Notes under the pieces: generated by a model
What the model saw: only the letters and a program-made list of their open reading frames with translations
The model's database searches: none
Told to the model about the DNA's origin: nothing
Part shown: positions 1 to 7,851 of the stretch, piece after piece
Numbering within the stretch: the stretch's first letter is position 1
How the letters are laid out: each line of letters begins with the position of its first letter
Made by a program: the position numbers and the translations under genes
DNA from: Elusimicrobiota bacterium
GTDB taxonomy: Bacteria > Elusimicrobiota > Elusimicrobia > JACQJN01
Direction: 5' to 3'
DNA: 10,685 bases
Assembly: GCA_016205045.1 (NCBI GenBank)
Contig: JACQJM010000220.1
Location: 1 to 10,685, forward strand

Positions 1-30
1 GTGCAATAGATAGTTAAGCATGAGGCCCAA

Positions 31-128
31 GGTTCTAAGTGCTAAGTTCTAGGTTCTAAGTTATCGGATTTTCTATTATAGAACTTCCATGACAACTTAG
101 AACTTCGCACTTCGAACTTAGAACTGGA
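31..128. repeat. Facing arrays of degenerate 7-bp repeats at the 3' end of the sprA-like gene
   Basis: Two short arrays with an exact 7-bp period face each other. On the + strand, 31-65 is built from CTAAGTT/CTAAGTG/CTAGGTT-type units. At 94-128 the complementary type occurs (AACTTAG, AACTTCG, CACTTCG). The spacer at about 66-93 is AT-rich. The arrays can pair: GTTCTAAGTT at 53-62 is perfectly complementary to AACTTAGAAC at 94-103, and flanking units add imperfect pairing. The right array overlaps the last codons and stop of the sprA-like gene. The hairpin could stabilise the 3' end of that mRNA, but no T-run follows on the minus strand, so it is not a standard intrinsic terminator. Similar heptamer repeats are known from intergenic DNA of heterocystous cyanobacteria and other genomes. 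Nothing else is evident in 1-117. Confidence 0.7.
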
Positions 129-3100
129 AGGTTAAGGTGGTCCCCAGTTGGTATGAAATGTAATCTTCTTGCTTTAGAAATTTGTTGCTGAGTCTTTGAA
201 AGGATCCGTTGAGGGTCATTCTTAAGTTCTTTGCGATTTCGTAATCGCTGCTGGTGTTCAGAGAGAAAAGGTCCGAGTTGTCCGCCACGCTGATGGGAGA
301 TCTCCTGCGGGCCAAGCTGGCGGTGGTGGTCCAGATGATGCGGTTGCTGAAAATAAGAGTTTTTCCCGTAAAGGGAATGCTGAGCCCACGAGGCAGTGAA
401 ATATCCGCGCGGACGAGCAAGCTGGGAGTTATTTGAGTCACCTCGGCGCTGATCACGCTGGTCCCTAAAGTCGTTTGATCGAAGAAATAATCCATCTTGG
501 GGGTGAATCGGAACTGCCGGATGTCGAACGTGGTTTGAACGGAGATGTCCCGATGGTGTGTGCTTTGGGAAATCTGGTTTGTGCGCAGATCCGTATTTTT
601 TGAATTTCTCACATTGAAGCTGGTGGAGGTGTCCAAGCGGTCTCTGAAGAGAAATCGAAGGTCATTGCCGATGTTTGTTTCATCGGTCAGGCTGATGGAG
701 ACCGTTTCATTGGTCCGTCGAGAAAACTTCATGTTGACTTGGGCGTTTTTCATCCAACGCTCCGTGCCCATGAGCATTTCTACCTGAGACAGGGTGGTCA
801 CTAAATCGGGCAGGGTCCGTGAGATGTTCTTGCTGACGGTTCCGGTCACGTCGCTCCTCTGGATGCTTTCCGTATAGTTGTTGGAAATAGAAAATGTTTT
901 GAGGGGACCCCAGCGTCCCTGTAGATTGTAAGCTTCCAAAGGAGCCCAGCGTTGGGAAGAGTTGTAAGTGTCTCTGAGGGTCAGATTGGATCTCTGAGAA
1001 AAAGGATTAGTGGGTTTTAGAGGAGTCCGCACCCAAAGAGAGGATTTGCTGGAAAGTTCCTTCTCCACATTCTGCCAGGTATCTCCATCTTGCAGTTGGT
1101 ATCCGGAATTGATGACCAGGGAGCGAAAAGGCCGGGAATTGCGTAAGAAATCGGAAGCGTTTAGTGTAACATTGACGCCGCCGCTGGCCGTGCGGTTGAT
1201 CGTTTTAATGTTGCCCACATCAAAAATTTGAGTTTGGTTTCCCAGGGTAACCGTGGTCACGTTGAGCACGTTGTTTTCAATCGTGGTCACGCTGTAGTTG
1301 ACGGAGGGCACAAACCAGGGAAGTATCCGCCAGCTGGAGGACATAGCAGCTGTCTGGCTTAAAGATTTTGGGTAACTGGACTGCAGGGGAAGAGGACCCG
1401 TAAAATCTATTCTTTTCTCACGTACATCTTTGAGCGTGTAGTTGGGGGTGAAGTTGGAACCTTCCCAGGGAATGAAAGAGAGTTTGGCGCCATAATCATT
1501 GGTCAATTCATCGGTGTTAAAGTTGCCGGGGATTTTCAGAACATCGTCTCGCGTGAAAGAAACGAGATAGCGTGTGTTAGCATAATTTAAGTCGATGGTT
1601 TTGGGCAGAAGTCGACTGCGCCAGGGGGTTGTATAAGAAAGGTTCCCGGAATAAGTTTTTTTATCATCCAGGCGTGTCAAAAGATCATATTCCGTGCGGT
1701 TTCTACTGTGCGCTAGGAACAGGCGGGGAAAAACGCCCAGGGTGAAATTTCCGTTGGCGACTCCAGCCCAGTGAGTGACTCGACCTTGTTGGAGGAGGTT
1801 GATGAGGTTGTTGTTTCCCGTCAGCAGGGTGTTGGGAGTATCGGTGATATTACGCGCCAGAGTAAAATTCATGGGGAAAAATGAGATGCGGCTGAAATTG
1901 AGATAGGCTGAATCTTGCCGGTTATCTTGGTTGGCCACCACCGAGACGGGGGTTTGGAAATTCCTGTCCACGTAGCGGTGTTTGCCCCCGAATGACATCC
2001 AGCCGGGCACATCAAAGTTGGCCTCTAGTTTTCTGGCGGTTCCGGTTCTGGTGACGGGTTTGGCCAAGTGGATCTCATTTAACCAAACGGTTTGGGAGAC
2101 GGTAGAAGGTCCTTTGTTTCTTATTCCGGACACAATTTGAGAGACTTGTTGAAAGCTGGGGACCCCTGTGGAGGTGATGGTGAGAGGATAATTGGACGCG
2201 TTTTCCCAAATGTCCGGGACTTGGTCTCGGTTCAAATCGGCTAGGGCTAAGGTGTAGAGCCTCCATCCTTGGAAGGTGAGGGGAATTTCAACTTCTTGGT
2301 AGTTTTGGTCGTTGCCGACTTGAAGAAAGAAAAATACCTGATCGGCGGCACTGTGCACGGGTCGGGTAGATTCCGCGTTCCCGAAAAGCAGGAAACGAAA
2401 CTCCTGGTGTTGGGAGATGTCCAGGGCTCGAGAGAATGTCTCCTTGGTTTGAACCGTGGCCCCGGGGCTTAAATTGGTGTAACTGATCGCCAGGGACTGT
2501 TCGGAAATATTTTTAGCATTTGCTTGTTGTTTTTGTTCCGATATACTGCCGTAAAGATCGGTGAAAACGGCCTGGGCTTCTCCGCCGGCAGTAAAAATAG
2601 GGCGATAAGCGGGGTTGTCTACGCTGTTGACCGCGTTGATCTGCACGGTTCCAGTCCCTTGCGTGATGGCGTTCTGCCAGGAATTTCCCACGACAGCGAT
2701 GCGGGCAAATTTTAAAGTTCCCTGGGTAGCGGGATTGCTGGGTGCCTGCTTAAGGGAAATTCGGACTTGTCGGACGGCTCCCCAACGAATGGTGTCCGTG
2801 GAGACGATGTTTAAAGGAATTTGAAAAGTGTGCCAGCCGTTAAAATCCACCACGGTTTTTGAAGAGGCATCGGTGACATCAAAGAGAAGGGAATTCGCCA
2901 CGTACCCGAAGCTCCCTCCGCTGAAATCTTGAGAATCCAACCGGTTGTTTCGATTGAGATCACCCCCATCGATACGGCCATTATTGCCGCCGATGTTGGC
3001 TGAATTTTTTCCTGCGGGGCTATAGACCCAGCCCACATCCTCTGAGGGAGATAATTGACCATCGCAGTTAATATCTTCTGTCTTGGGAACGTTAAGCAAG

Positions 3101-5493
3101 GTTGTCCCATTGGAACAGGTCAGATTGATTCCTCCTGTCCCATCGGCGTCCTCGTTGATGGATCCCAAGTGGAAGTTTATTTGGGGTCCTTGATTTGTGC
3201 TGCCGTTAAAACCCTGTCCAAAAACCACCACCTCCAGGAAAGATTTGCGTGAAAAGTCTAGACCGAATGTGGAAAAGGGATAAACGATTGAGACTTCTGT
3301 GGAGCTGTTGACCGTGAAGTCGTAGTTGAGCTTCAATACCTGTTGAGTATCATTGGCGTTAGCTTGGGCATTGGGGTTGATATCCAGCACCTTCACGTTT
3401 TCATTGTCGATGCTGACCGCCAAGGGATCTGCCGGGGGAGCCGTGGGATTGGAAGCGATCTGCCAGAAATTTTTATCTACAGCGGTCGAATCCTGTTGTT
3501 TGATACCTTCCATGTTTTCCAATAAGGCAAACTTGGACAAGTTAGGATTTAGCTTGGATTGAGCCACTTCCGCCGCAAAGTTGGAATTGAGAAAAGGCAG
3601 GAGACGAACGTTCTTTAATTGGGAGTCGGCCTCGTACACCAGGATGCTCTTGGAGAGATCCCGAACAGTGGGCGTGGTGGGAGGTTTTGTGCCCGCTTCG
3701 TACAGGAGGGTGCTACCCACAGCCCAATGTTTACCAAAATCGTAAGAAAGTCGGCTGCCCAGGAGGGAGGAGGTTCCCAGGGTTCCGAAGGGAGCGACCT
3801 CGTAAGTGACGTCTATTTTGCTGTCCGATCTGATTCGTTCTTCATTGTAGAACGTGATAAATCCAGAGTCGTAATCGATAAAATAGTCCACATTCCTCTG
3901 AAACTTGATGTTGTCCACCAACACCGTCTCGGATTGAAGAACCAGATTGGGTTCTAAGAAAAAGGTCCTGATGCGGGAACGGAACTCGACACGGAATACT
4001 CTTTTGGAAAATGGGGTGGGGGCGTAAATGTCAGGTTCGGGAAAGGGTTTGTGAAGCCGGAAGAAGCCGTTCTCGAAGTCCACATCGATGGTGTCGGGGT
4101 ATTTTTGAATTGGGTTCAAGGAAGGGCCGACCTCGGTTTGGTTTTGGTCCAAGACTCTCAGAATGAAATTGCCGCGGCCATCATCCCGCACAATTTGTGT
4201 TCGTTCCACAGAATAAAAAGTTTTCAGTTCGCGTTGGTACCCAGCCTCGGCCGTACTCGACAGGGGGAGATCTCCTCCGTCGGATCCAGGCGTTTTGAAC
4301 AGCTTTACCCTCCCCGTTCCCGCCGTGTCCAAGGTAGAGGTGGAACTGTTGAGGGAGAGTTGGGTCCCATTGTTATTGATAAAGTCTATGGCGAGAACGT
4401 GTTGTGGTCGGGGAGGGATGCGTAAGGTCAATATCCCTCGAATGTAGTCGATGGTATAGTCCTGACCTGGGGCCAGAAGAATGAAGTTGTCGGTGAAGCT
4501 CGAGGATTGAACGGCGAGATCATCCACGGTCAAATTCGTGACGTTGGGGGTGTTGATAGGGGTGGAATTCTGGGATAAGTACACCTTTTCCGAGCCCTGT
4601 TTAATGGGCAGCCTGGCCGTATTGTCGAAGGTCAAATCATAGTACTGACGCCGCAAGTACCGGGTATCTAAAATGTCTTTCGTTTGAAGTTGTGTGTTCC
4701 CGAAGAACTGCTTTGTTTTGGTGATCCCTTTGGTTCGGCTTCCCACAAATGTCAATTTAGCTCCGCGGTACTTGAGGTCCACGCGAATACCGAAGAGCTG
4801 TTTGTTGTAAGACACGAACTCCGTGGAGGGAAGAGAGAGGTCTATATCCCCGAAGGAAGCGCTTTGCACCACATCCTGAGGATCTCCTTGGTACACCACG
4901 GAGATGTCTTGTTTGTCGGGCTTGGTGTCATCGTAATCTACGTTTACCGAAATTTTGGGACCTACCTTTCCTTGCATGCGGATTTGAAGTTGTTGTTGGA
5001 TATCGAAAAAATTAATAGAGCGTGGGCGAGCGATGTTGGTTTGGTCATTGAGAAACTTTTTGGAGCTGAAGGTAAAACCTATCACCTTTCGTCCTGTGAC
5101 GGAGAGGCTGGTGCCATAGCTGGGGAGTTCCACTTCGGGTGGAGGGAGACTGGGACCTCCGCTGGAGACGGCGACCGAGGTGGCCGTGGGAAGTTCGTCA
5201 CCGGGAATTTTTCCTGTCTCTACCGCTTCGCGGGCCTTGTTCCAAAGATCTTCATTGACCTCGAAAGGAGGCAGTTGATTGAGAAATTCATAAAAATCAT
5301 GAGTTTCTTCTCTTGTCGAGGCCTCCACCTCGAATAAAGCGTCGGGATTGGGTCTCTCCCATAAAAGCAGGGGTTGATGTGGAGTTGGGGGGTTTTCAAA
5401 AGAAGAAGTGGAGGAAGATATTTCCTGAGTGTAGATCGTACTCGCAGGCGCGCATACCAGGAGAGTGATGAGGATCCAAGGCAGCCGTTTCAA
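118..5493 (-). CDS. sprA: SprA-like outer-membrane translocon (type IX secretion/gliding family)
   Basis: In Bacteroidota, SprA is the giant outer-membrane barrel through which T9SS cargo crosses, using a lateral gate bound by PorV. This 1791-aa protein starts at TTG (5491-5493), with AGGA 7 nt upstream and a Sec-type signal peptide (about residues 1-22). No other usable start lies near. A Pro-rich stretch (33-125) follows, then a SprA_N-like part (about 125-370, with GKVGPKISVNVDYDD and KQLFGIRVDLKY). Two strand repeats follow: GQDYTIDYIRGILTL near 343 and NVDYFIDYDSGFITF near 534. KPPTTPTV and AEVAQSKLNPN near 603 and 641 match the SprA pattern as I remember it, as do HLGSINEDADG (775), NEQSL-like ISEQSL (996), NDQNYQEVEIPL (1061) and VWLNEIHL (1136). 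From about 1155 to 1791 the sequence is alternating-strand barrel ending QF, a typical OMP C-terminus. Three EF-hand-like loops lie at 807, 845 and 1086. It is shorter than typical SprA. Family assignment is strong; operation as a full T9SS is inferred. Confidence 0.87.
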   Translation of the reverse strand: MKRLPWILITLLVCAPASTIYTQEISSSTSSFENPPTPHQPLLLWERPNPDALFEVEASTREETHDFYEFLNQLPPFEVNEDLWNKAREAVETGKIPGDELPTATSVAVSSGGPSLPPPEVELPSYGTSLSVTGRKVIGFTFSSKKFLNDQTNIARPRSINFFDIQQQLQIRMQGKVGPKISVNVDYDDTKPDKQDISVVYQGDPQDVVQSASFGDIDLSLPSTEFVSYNKQLFGIRVDLKYRGAKLTFVGSRTKGITKTKQFFGNTQLQTKDILDTRYLRRQYYDLTFDNTARLPIKQGSEKVYLSQNSTPINTPNVTNLTVDDLAVQSSSFTDNFILLAPGQDYTIDYIRGILTLRIPPRPQHVLAIDFINNNGTQLSLNSSTSTLDTAGTGRVKLFKTPGSDGGDLPLSSTAEAGYQRELKTFYSVERTQIVRDDGRGNFILRVLDQNQTEVGPSLNPIQKYPDTIDVDFENGFFRLHKPFPEPDIYAPTPFSKRVFRVEFRSRIRTFFLEPNLVLQSETVLVDNIKFQRNVDYFIDYDSGFITFYNEERIRSDSKIDVTYEVAPFGTLGTSSLLGSRLSYDFGKHWAVGSTLLYEAGTKPPTTPTVRDLSKSILVYEADSQLKNVRLLPFLNSNFAAEVAQSKLNPNLSKFALLENMEGIKQQDSTAVDKNFWQIASNPTAPPADPLAVSIDNENVKVLDINPNAQANANDTQQVLKLNYDFTVNSSTEVSIVYPFSTFGLDFSRKSFLEVVVFGQGFNGSTNQGPQINFHLGSINEDADGTGGINLTCSNGTTLLNVPKTEDINCDGQLSPSEDVGWVYSPAGKNSANIGGNNGRIDGGDLNRNNRLDSQDFSGGSFGYVANSLLFDVTDASSKTVVDFNGWHTFQIPLNIVSTDTIRWGAVRQVRISLKQAPSNPATQGTLKFARIAVVGNSWQNAITQGTGTVQINAVNSVDNPAYRPIFTAGGEAQAVFTDLYGSISEQKQQANAKNISEQSLAISYTNLSPGATVQTKETFSRALDISQHQEFRFLLFGNAESTRPVHSAADQVFFFLQVGNDQNYQEVEIPLTFQGWRLYTLALADLNRDQVPDIWENASNYPLTITSTGVPSFQQVSQIVSGIRNKGPSTVSQTVWLNEIHLAKPVTRTGTARKLEANFDVPGWMSFGGKHRYVDRNFQTPVSVVANQDNRQDSAYLNFSRISFFPMNFTLARNITDTPNTLLTGNNNLINLLQQGRVTHWAGVANGNFTLGVFPRLFLAHSRNRTEYDLLTRLDDKKTYSGNLSYTTPWRSRLLPKTIDLNYANTRYLVSFTRDDVLKIPGNFNTDELTNDYGAKLSFIPWEGSNFTPNYTLKDVREKRIDFTGPLPLQSSYPKSLSQTAAMSSSWRILPWFVPSVNYSVTTIENNVLNVTTVTLGNQTQIFDVGNIKTINRTASGGVNVTLNASDFLRNSRPFRSLVINSGYQLQDGDTWQNVEKELSSKSSLWVRTPLKPTNPFSQRSNLTLRDTYNSSQRWAPLEAYNLQGRWGPLKTFSISNNYTESIQRSDVTGTVSKNISRTLPDLVTTLSQVEMLMGTERWMKNAQVNMKFSRRTNETVSISLTDETNIGNDLRFLFRDRLDTSTSFNVRNSKNTDLRTNQISQSTHHRDISVQTTFDIRQFRFTPKMDYFFDQTTLGTSVISAEVTQITPSLLVRADISLPRGLSIPFTGKTLIFSNRIIWTTTASLARRRSPISVADNSDLFSLNTSSDYEIAKNLRMTLNGSFQRLSNKFLKQEDYISYQLGTTLTFQF

Positions 5494-5563
5494 GAGGGGT
5501 TCCTATTTTAATCAATTGAGCCGAGTGCGTCTCAGCGTGCGCGCGTACGTTGCATGTCATCGA

Positions 5564-5592
5564 AGTATAACAGGGGGGTCCCCAAATTGCAA
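5564..5592 (-). promoter_or_regulatory. Probable promoter of the sprA-like gene
   Basis: Read on the minus strand, an extended -10 (TG-T-TATACT; TATACT at 5564-5569, TG at 5571-5572) lies 17 bp from TTGCAA at 5587-5592, which matches 4 of 6 positions of the -35 consensus. Transcription would start near 5557, leaving a leader of about 60 nt that contains the alternating GC tract at 5535-5550 and the AGGA at 5501-5504. The TGnTATACT form is shared with the promoter of the 190-aa gene. The start site is predicted, not observed. Confidence 0.55.
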
Positions 5593-5604
5593 TGGTGGCA
5601 ATTT
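5584..5604. promoter_or_regulatory. Perfect 7-7-7 inverted repeat over the sprA -35 box (possible operator)
   Basis: AAATTGC at 5584-5590 and GCAATTT at 5598-5604 form a perfect dyad with a 7-nt spacer. The left arm overlaps the proposed -35 hexamer (5587-5592) of the sprA-like gene, so a bound dimeric regulator could block it. The half-site spacing is compatible with a helix-turn-helix dimer. No regulator is encoded in the window. The right arm also overlaps the first unit of the neighbouring heptamer array, so the symmetry could be incidental. Confidence 0.35.
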
Positions 5605-5640
5605 CTAATTTTGGATTTCGGATTTGTAATTTTGGATTAC
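5599..5640. repeat. Second heptamer array, GGATTTN/TAATTTT type
   Basis: Six consecutive 7-bp units fill 5599-5640. Three are GGATTTN-like (5613, 5620, 5634), two are TAATTTT (5606, 5627) and the first is CAATTTC. A larger 21-bp periodicity is visible because ATTTSTAATTTTGGATT recurs at 5601 and 5622. It has the same period as the array at 31-128 but a different sequence. It lies between the divergent sprA-like and lptF genes, and lptF expression has to originate in or just after it. Confidence 0.7.
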
Positions 5641-5677
5641 CAAATCAGGAGTTTTCCGTACTGTCTATTTTGATAGA

Positions 5678-6784
5678 ATGGAAACTCTTATGCCCATTCT
5701 TCCGCGGTATCTGCTGCGTCTATTTACCCCTACTTTTCTCATTTCCCTGACAGTTTTCATTGCGGTCCTGCTCATGAATCATTTTGTTTCCCTTTTTCAA
5801 CTGGCCGTATCCAAGGGGATCTCTTTGTGGTGGGTGTGGAGATGTTTTGGGTACCTTGCTCCTTCTCTGCTTAGCTTGGCTATTCCCATGTCCTATTTGG
5901 TGGCCCTTTTGGTGACCTTGGGACAGTTTTCTGAGGATGGAGAGGTGATGGCGTTGCGGGCCTCAGGCTACTCCTTTTTGGGTATTCTCTGGCCTTTTAT
6001 TGTCTTGGGCATGCTTTTGTCAGGATTGTTGTTGTATTTAAATCATGTGGAGAGTCCTGCGGGCTTTAACCGATTTAAAAATGCGCGGGCGATCGCCCTA
6101 GAGCAATTTTCGCGTTTGGAAGTTGAACCTAAATCATTTTTAACTCTGGGGGACTGGAAATTGTATGCCCAAGAAGTAGATCAGACTTCTCATAAGCTGA
6201 AATCTCCCATACTTTTTCGGTATAAAAACTCGGATCTTTCTCTGCGAGTCCATGCCAAAGAAGGGACCTACCTTATCGAAAAAGGGAAGGGATTGACGCT
6301 TATTTTTAAATCAGGCGAACTTCAAAAATCGGATGCAGAAGATCCTCGAAAACTTCTGGTAGCGAATTTTCAAAGATACAAAGTGTTTATTCCCACCGCT
6401 GGCCCTTCTCAGGTACAGCGGGAGCCTGCCATGCAGGAGATGAGGAGCTCTCATATTCTTTCTGTTTTAAAAAACAAAGACATCACGATTCCGCGGCGAG
6501 CAGAACTTCGCACGGAGTTCACGGTTCGCTCTGTTTTAGGGTTGGCTCCCTTAGTCTTTTTCTGGATAGGCTGTGCTTTGGGTTTGAGCATAGAGAAGAG
6601 GAGCCGTGCATGGGGGTTTGTTTTGAGTTTGGTGGTTCTCTTTATTTATTATGCGTTGTTTGTGTTTGGCATCAGCATGGGTCGCCGTTATATCTCGTTG
6701 TCCCTGATCATTCCCTGGCTGGCGGATTGGGTGGTGCTGGCGGGTGGAATCTATTTGTGGTGGAGAAATATAGAGGGGAGATGA
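5678..6784 (+). CDS. lptF: LptF, inner-membrane permease of the LPS export ABC transporter
   Basis: LptF and LptG form the membrane part of LptB2FG, which extracts LPS from the inner membrane and pushes it onto the LptC/A/D bridge. The 368-aa product has the YjgP/YjgQ-family plan. Three N-terminal membrane segments lie at about 13-35, 58-82 and 100-122. The cytoplasmic segment EDGEVMALRASGYS (86-99) is the family's ABC-contacting coupling region. A soluble periplasmic jellyroll spans about 140-250, and three C-terminal membrane segments lie at about 283-305, 311-333 and 342-362. The start is uncertain: ATG 5678 gives the longest form, but ATG 5690 (MPILPRYLLRLF) fits the family N-terminus equally well or better. 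Neither has a Shine-Dalgarno. It overlaps lptG by 4 nt and is divergent from the sprA-like gene. F versus G is assigned from gene order and from the neighbour's features. Confidence 0.9.
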   Translation: METLMPILPRYLLRLFTPTFLISLTVFIAVLLMNHFVSLFQLAVSKGISLWWVWRCFGYLAPSLLSLAIPMSYLVALLVTLGQFSEDGEVMALRASGYSFLGILWPFIVLGMLLSGLLLYLNHVESPAGFNRFKNARAIALEQFSRLEVEPKSFLTLGDWKLYAQEVDQTSHKLKSPILFRYKNSDLSLRVHAKEGTYLIEKGKGLTLIFKSGELQKSDAEDPRKLLVANFQRYKVFIPTAGPSQVQREPAMQEMRSSHILSVLKNKDITIPRRAELRTEFTVRSVLGLAPLVFFWIGCALGLSIEKRSRAWGFVLSLVVLFIYYALFVFGISMGRRYISLSLIIPWLADWVVLAGGIYLWWRNIEGR

Positions 6785-7851
6785 GAATTATCACTCGCTA
6801 CATTGCGGTGCAGTTTTTTAAGCCTTTTCTGTATGGGATGGGTCTTTTTTCTCTGCTCATATTTCTGGCGGATTTTTTTGATCACCTGAACATGCTTTTA
6901 AGGAGCCAGGCTCCTTTTCACATTATATTTCAGTACGAATGGCTGCGCGTTCCTTTTTGGGCGGTTCAGGTCATCCCCGTCGCAACCTTGTTGGCCACAT
7001 TGATTTCTCTGGGCCGTTTGATCCGGATGGGAGAGTGGATGGCGATGGAAATATCAGGTTTCCATCCCCGCCAGCTTTTCAAACCCCTGCTTTTGTGTTC
7101 TTTAGGGATCGTGGCGTTTAGTTTTGCGGCCCAAGAGATCATCTTGCCCGCGTGCACCCGTAAATTAGATCGCTTGTACCAGCAGTACATTTACAAGGGA
7201 CCCGTGCGAACTCATTGGGAAGATGTCGTGCTCGGAGCCGGACCCGGAAAGTTTCTGACCGCCCATGTCTTTGATTCACATCTAGGGCGCATGGAACGGG
7301 TGGTGGCTGATTTTTATGTAGACGACACGTTGGCGCGGGAGTTGGATGCCATTCGAGCGGTTTGGGATGGCGGTCGGGGGATTTGGATTTTTGAAAGGGG
7401 GGTGTTGAGAGTATTCGGAGAAGATAATTCCGTCATCGAAAAACCATTTCAAGAGCTTATTTCAGATATTACCATTTCTCCTCAAAATCTTATTCCGGAG
7501 GAAAAAGATCCTGAGGGAATGAGCATGCGGGAGTTGTTGCAGCATATCCGCAAACTAAAGCGTTTGGGGTTTTCTCAGCGAAAAGAGTGGGTGGTGTTCT
7601 ATAAAAAATTGGCGTATCCCTTCTCCAATGTGTTGTTATGCATTTTGGGAATTCCCTTCGCCATCAAGCTGCGGGGAGGGAGTCGAGCTCTAAATTTCGG
7701 CTGTGCCGTGGGGGTCGCTTTTTTGTACTGGTGGCTCACCTCAGTAGGTCAGGCGATAGGAGAATCGGGGGGTCTTCCTCCCTTCGTTTCTTCCTGGATA
7801 CCCAATATCCTGTTTGGATTGGTCGGGATATATTTTTTGCTGAGACTGTGA
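6781..7851 (+). CDS. lptG: LptG, inner-membrane permease of the LPS export ABC transporter
   Basis: This is the second permease of LptB2FG. The start is ATG 6781, which overlaps the lptF stop as ATGA and implies translational coupling; a purine-rich GAGGGGAG sits just before it. The open frame continues 57 codons upstream inside lptF, but the family N-terminus is MRIITRYIAVQFFKPF, so the shorter 356-aa form is chosen. Membrane segments lie at about 13-35, 58-80, 100-118, 276-296, 303-325 and 336-354. The coupling stretch GEWMAMEISGF is at 84-94 and the periplasmic jellyroll spans about 130-240. The region MSMRELLQHIRKLKRLG (247-263), followed by FYKKLAYPFSNVLLCILGIP, is typical of LptG. Its stop codon abuts the stop of the convergent barrel gene with no spacer. 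The lptA, lptB, lptC and lptD genes are not in the window. Confidence 0.92.
   Translation: MRIITRYIAVQFFKPFLYGMGLFSLLIFLADFFDHLNMLLRSQAPFHIIFQYEWLRVPFWAVQVIPVATLLATLISLGRLIRMGEWMAMEISGFHPRQLFKPLLLCSLGIVAFSFAAQEIILPACTRKLDRLYQQYIYKGPVRTHWEDVVLGAGPGKFLTAHVFDSHLGRMERVVADFYVDDTLARELDAIRAVWDGGRGIWIFERGVLRVFGEDNSVIEKPFQELISDITISPQNLIPEEKDPEGMSMRELLQHIRKLKRLGFSQRKEWVVFYKKLAYPFSNVLLCILGIPFAIKLRGGSRALNFGCAVGVAFLYWWLTSVGQAIGESGGLPPFVSSWIPNILFGLVGIYFLLRL

Noticed and set aside
31..128. CRISPR array
   Set aside because: The repeat units are 7 bp, contiguous and degenerate, with no spacers.
4684..5337. Open frame of 217 codons on the plus strand inside the sprA-like gene
   Set aside because: It lies antisense to the conserved N-terminal part of a strongly supported gene, has no recognisable domain, and its translation shows no coherent pattern. 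It is a shadow of the coding bias.
5451..5493. Lipoprotein signal in the SprA-like precursor (LLVC)
   Set aside because: Val precedes the Cys where a small residue (Gly, Ala or Ser) is required, and the signal peptide continues past it; an ordinary Sec signal is more likely.
6087..6098. Perfect 12-bp palindrome GGGCGATCGCCC inside lptF
   Set aside because: It lies in conserved coding sequence, is a single occurrence that I noticed, and has no sign of function.
6610..6780. 57-codon N-terminal extension of lptG inside lptF
   Set aside because: The family N-terminus begins at ATG 6781, which overlaps the lptF stop in the usual ATGA coupling; the extension is merely the lptF sequence in another frame.
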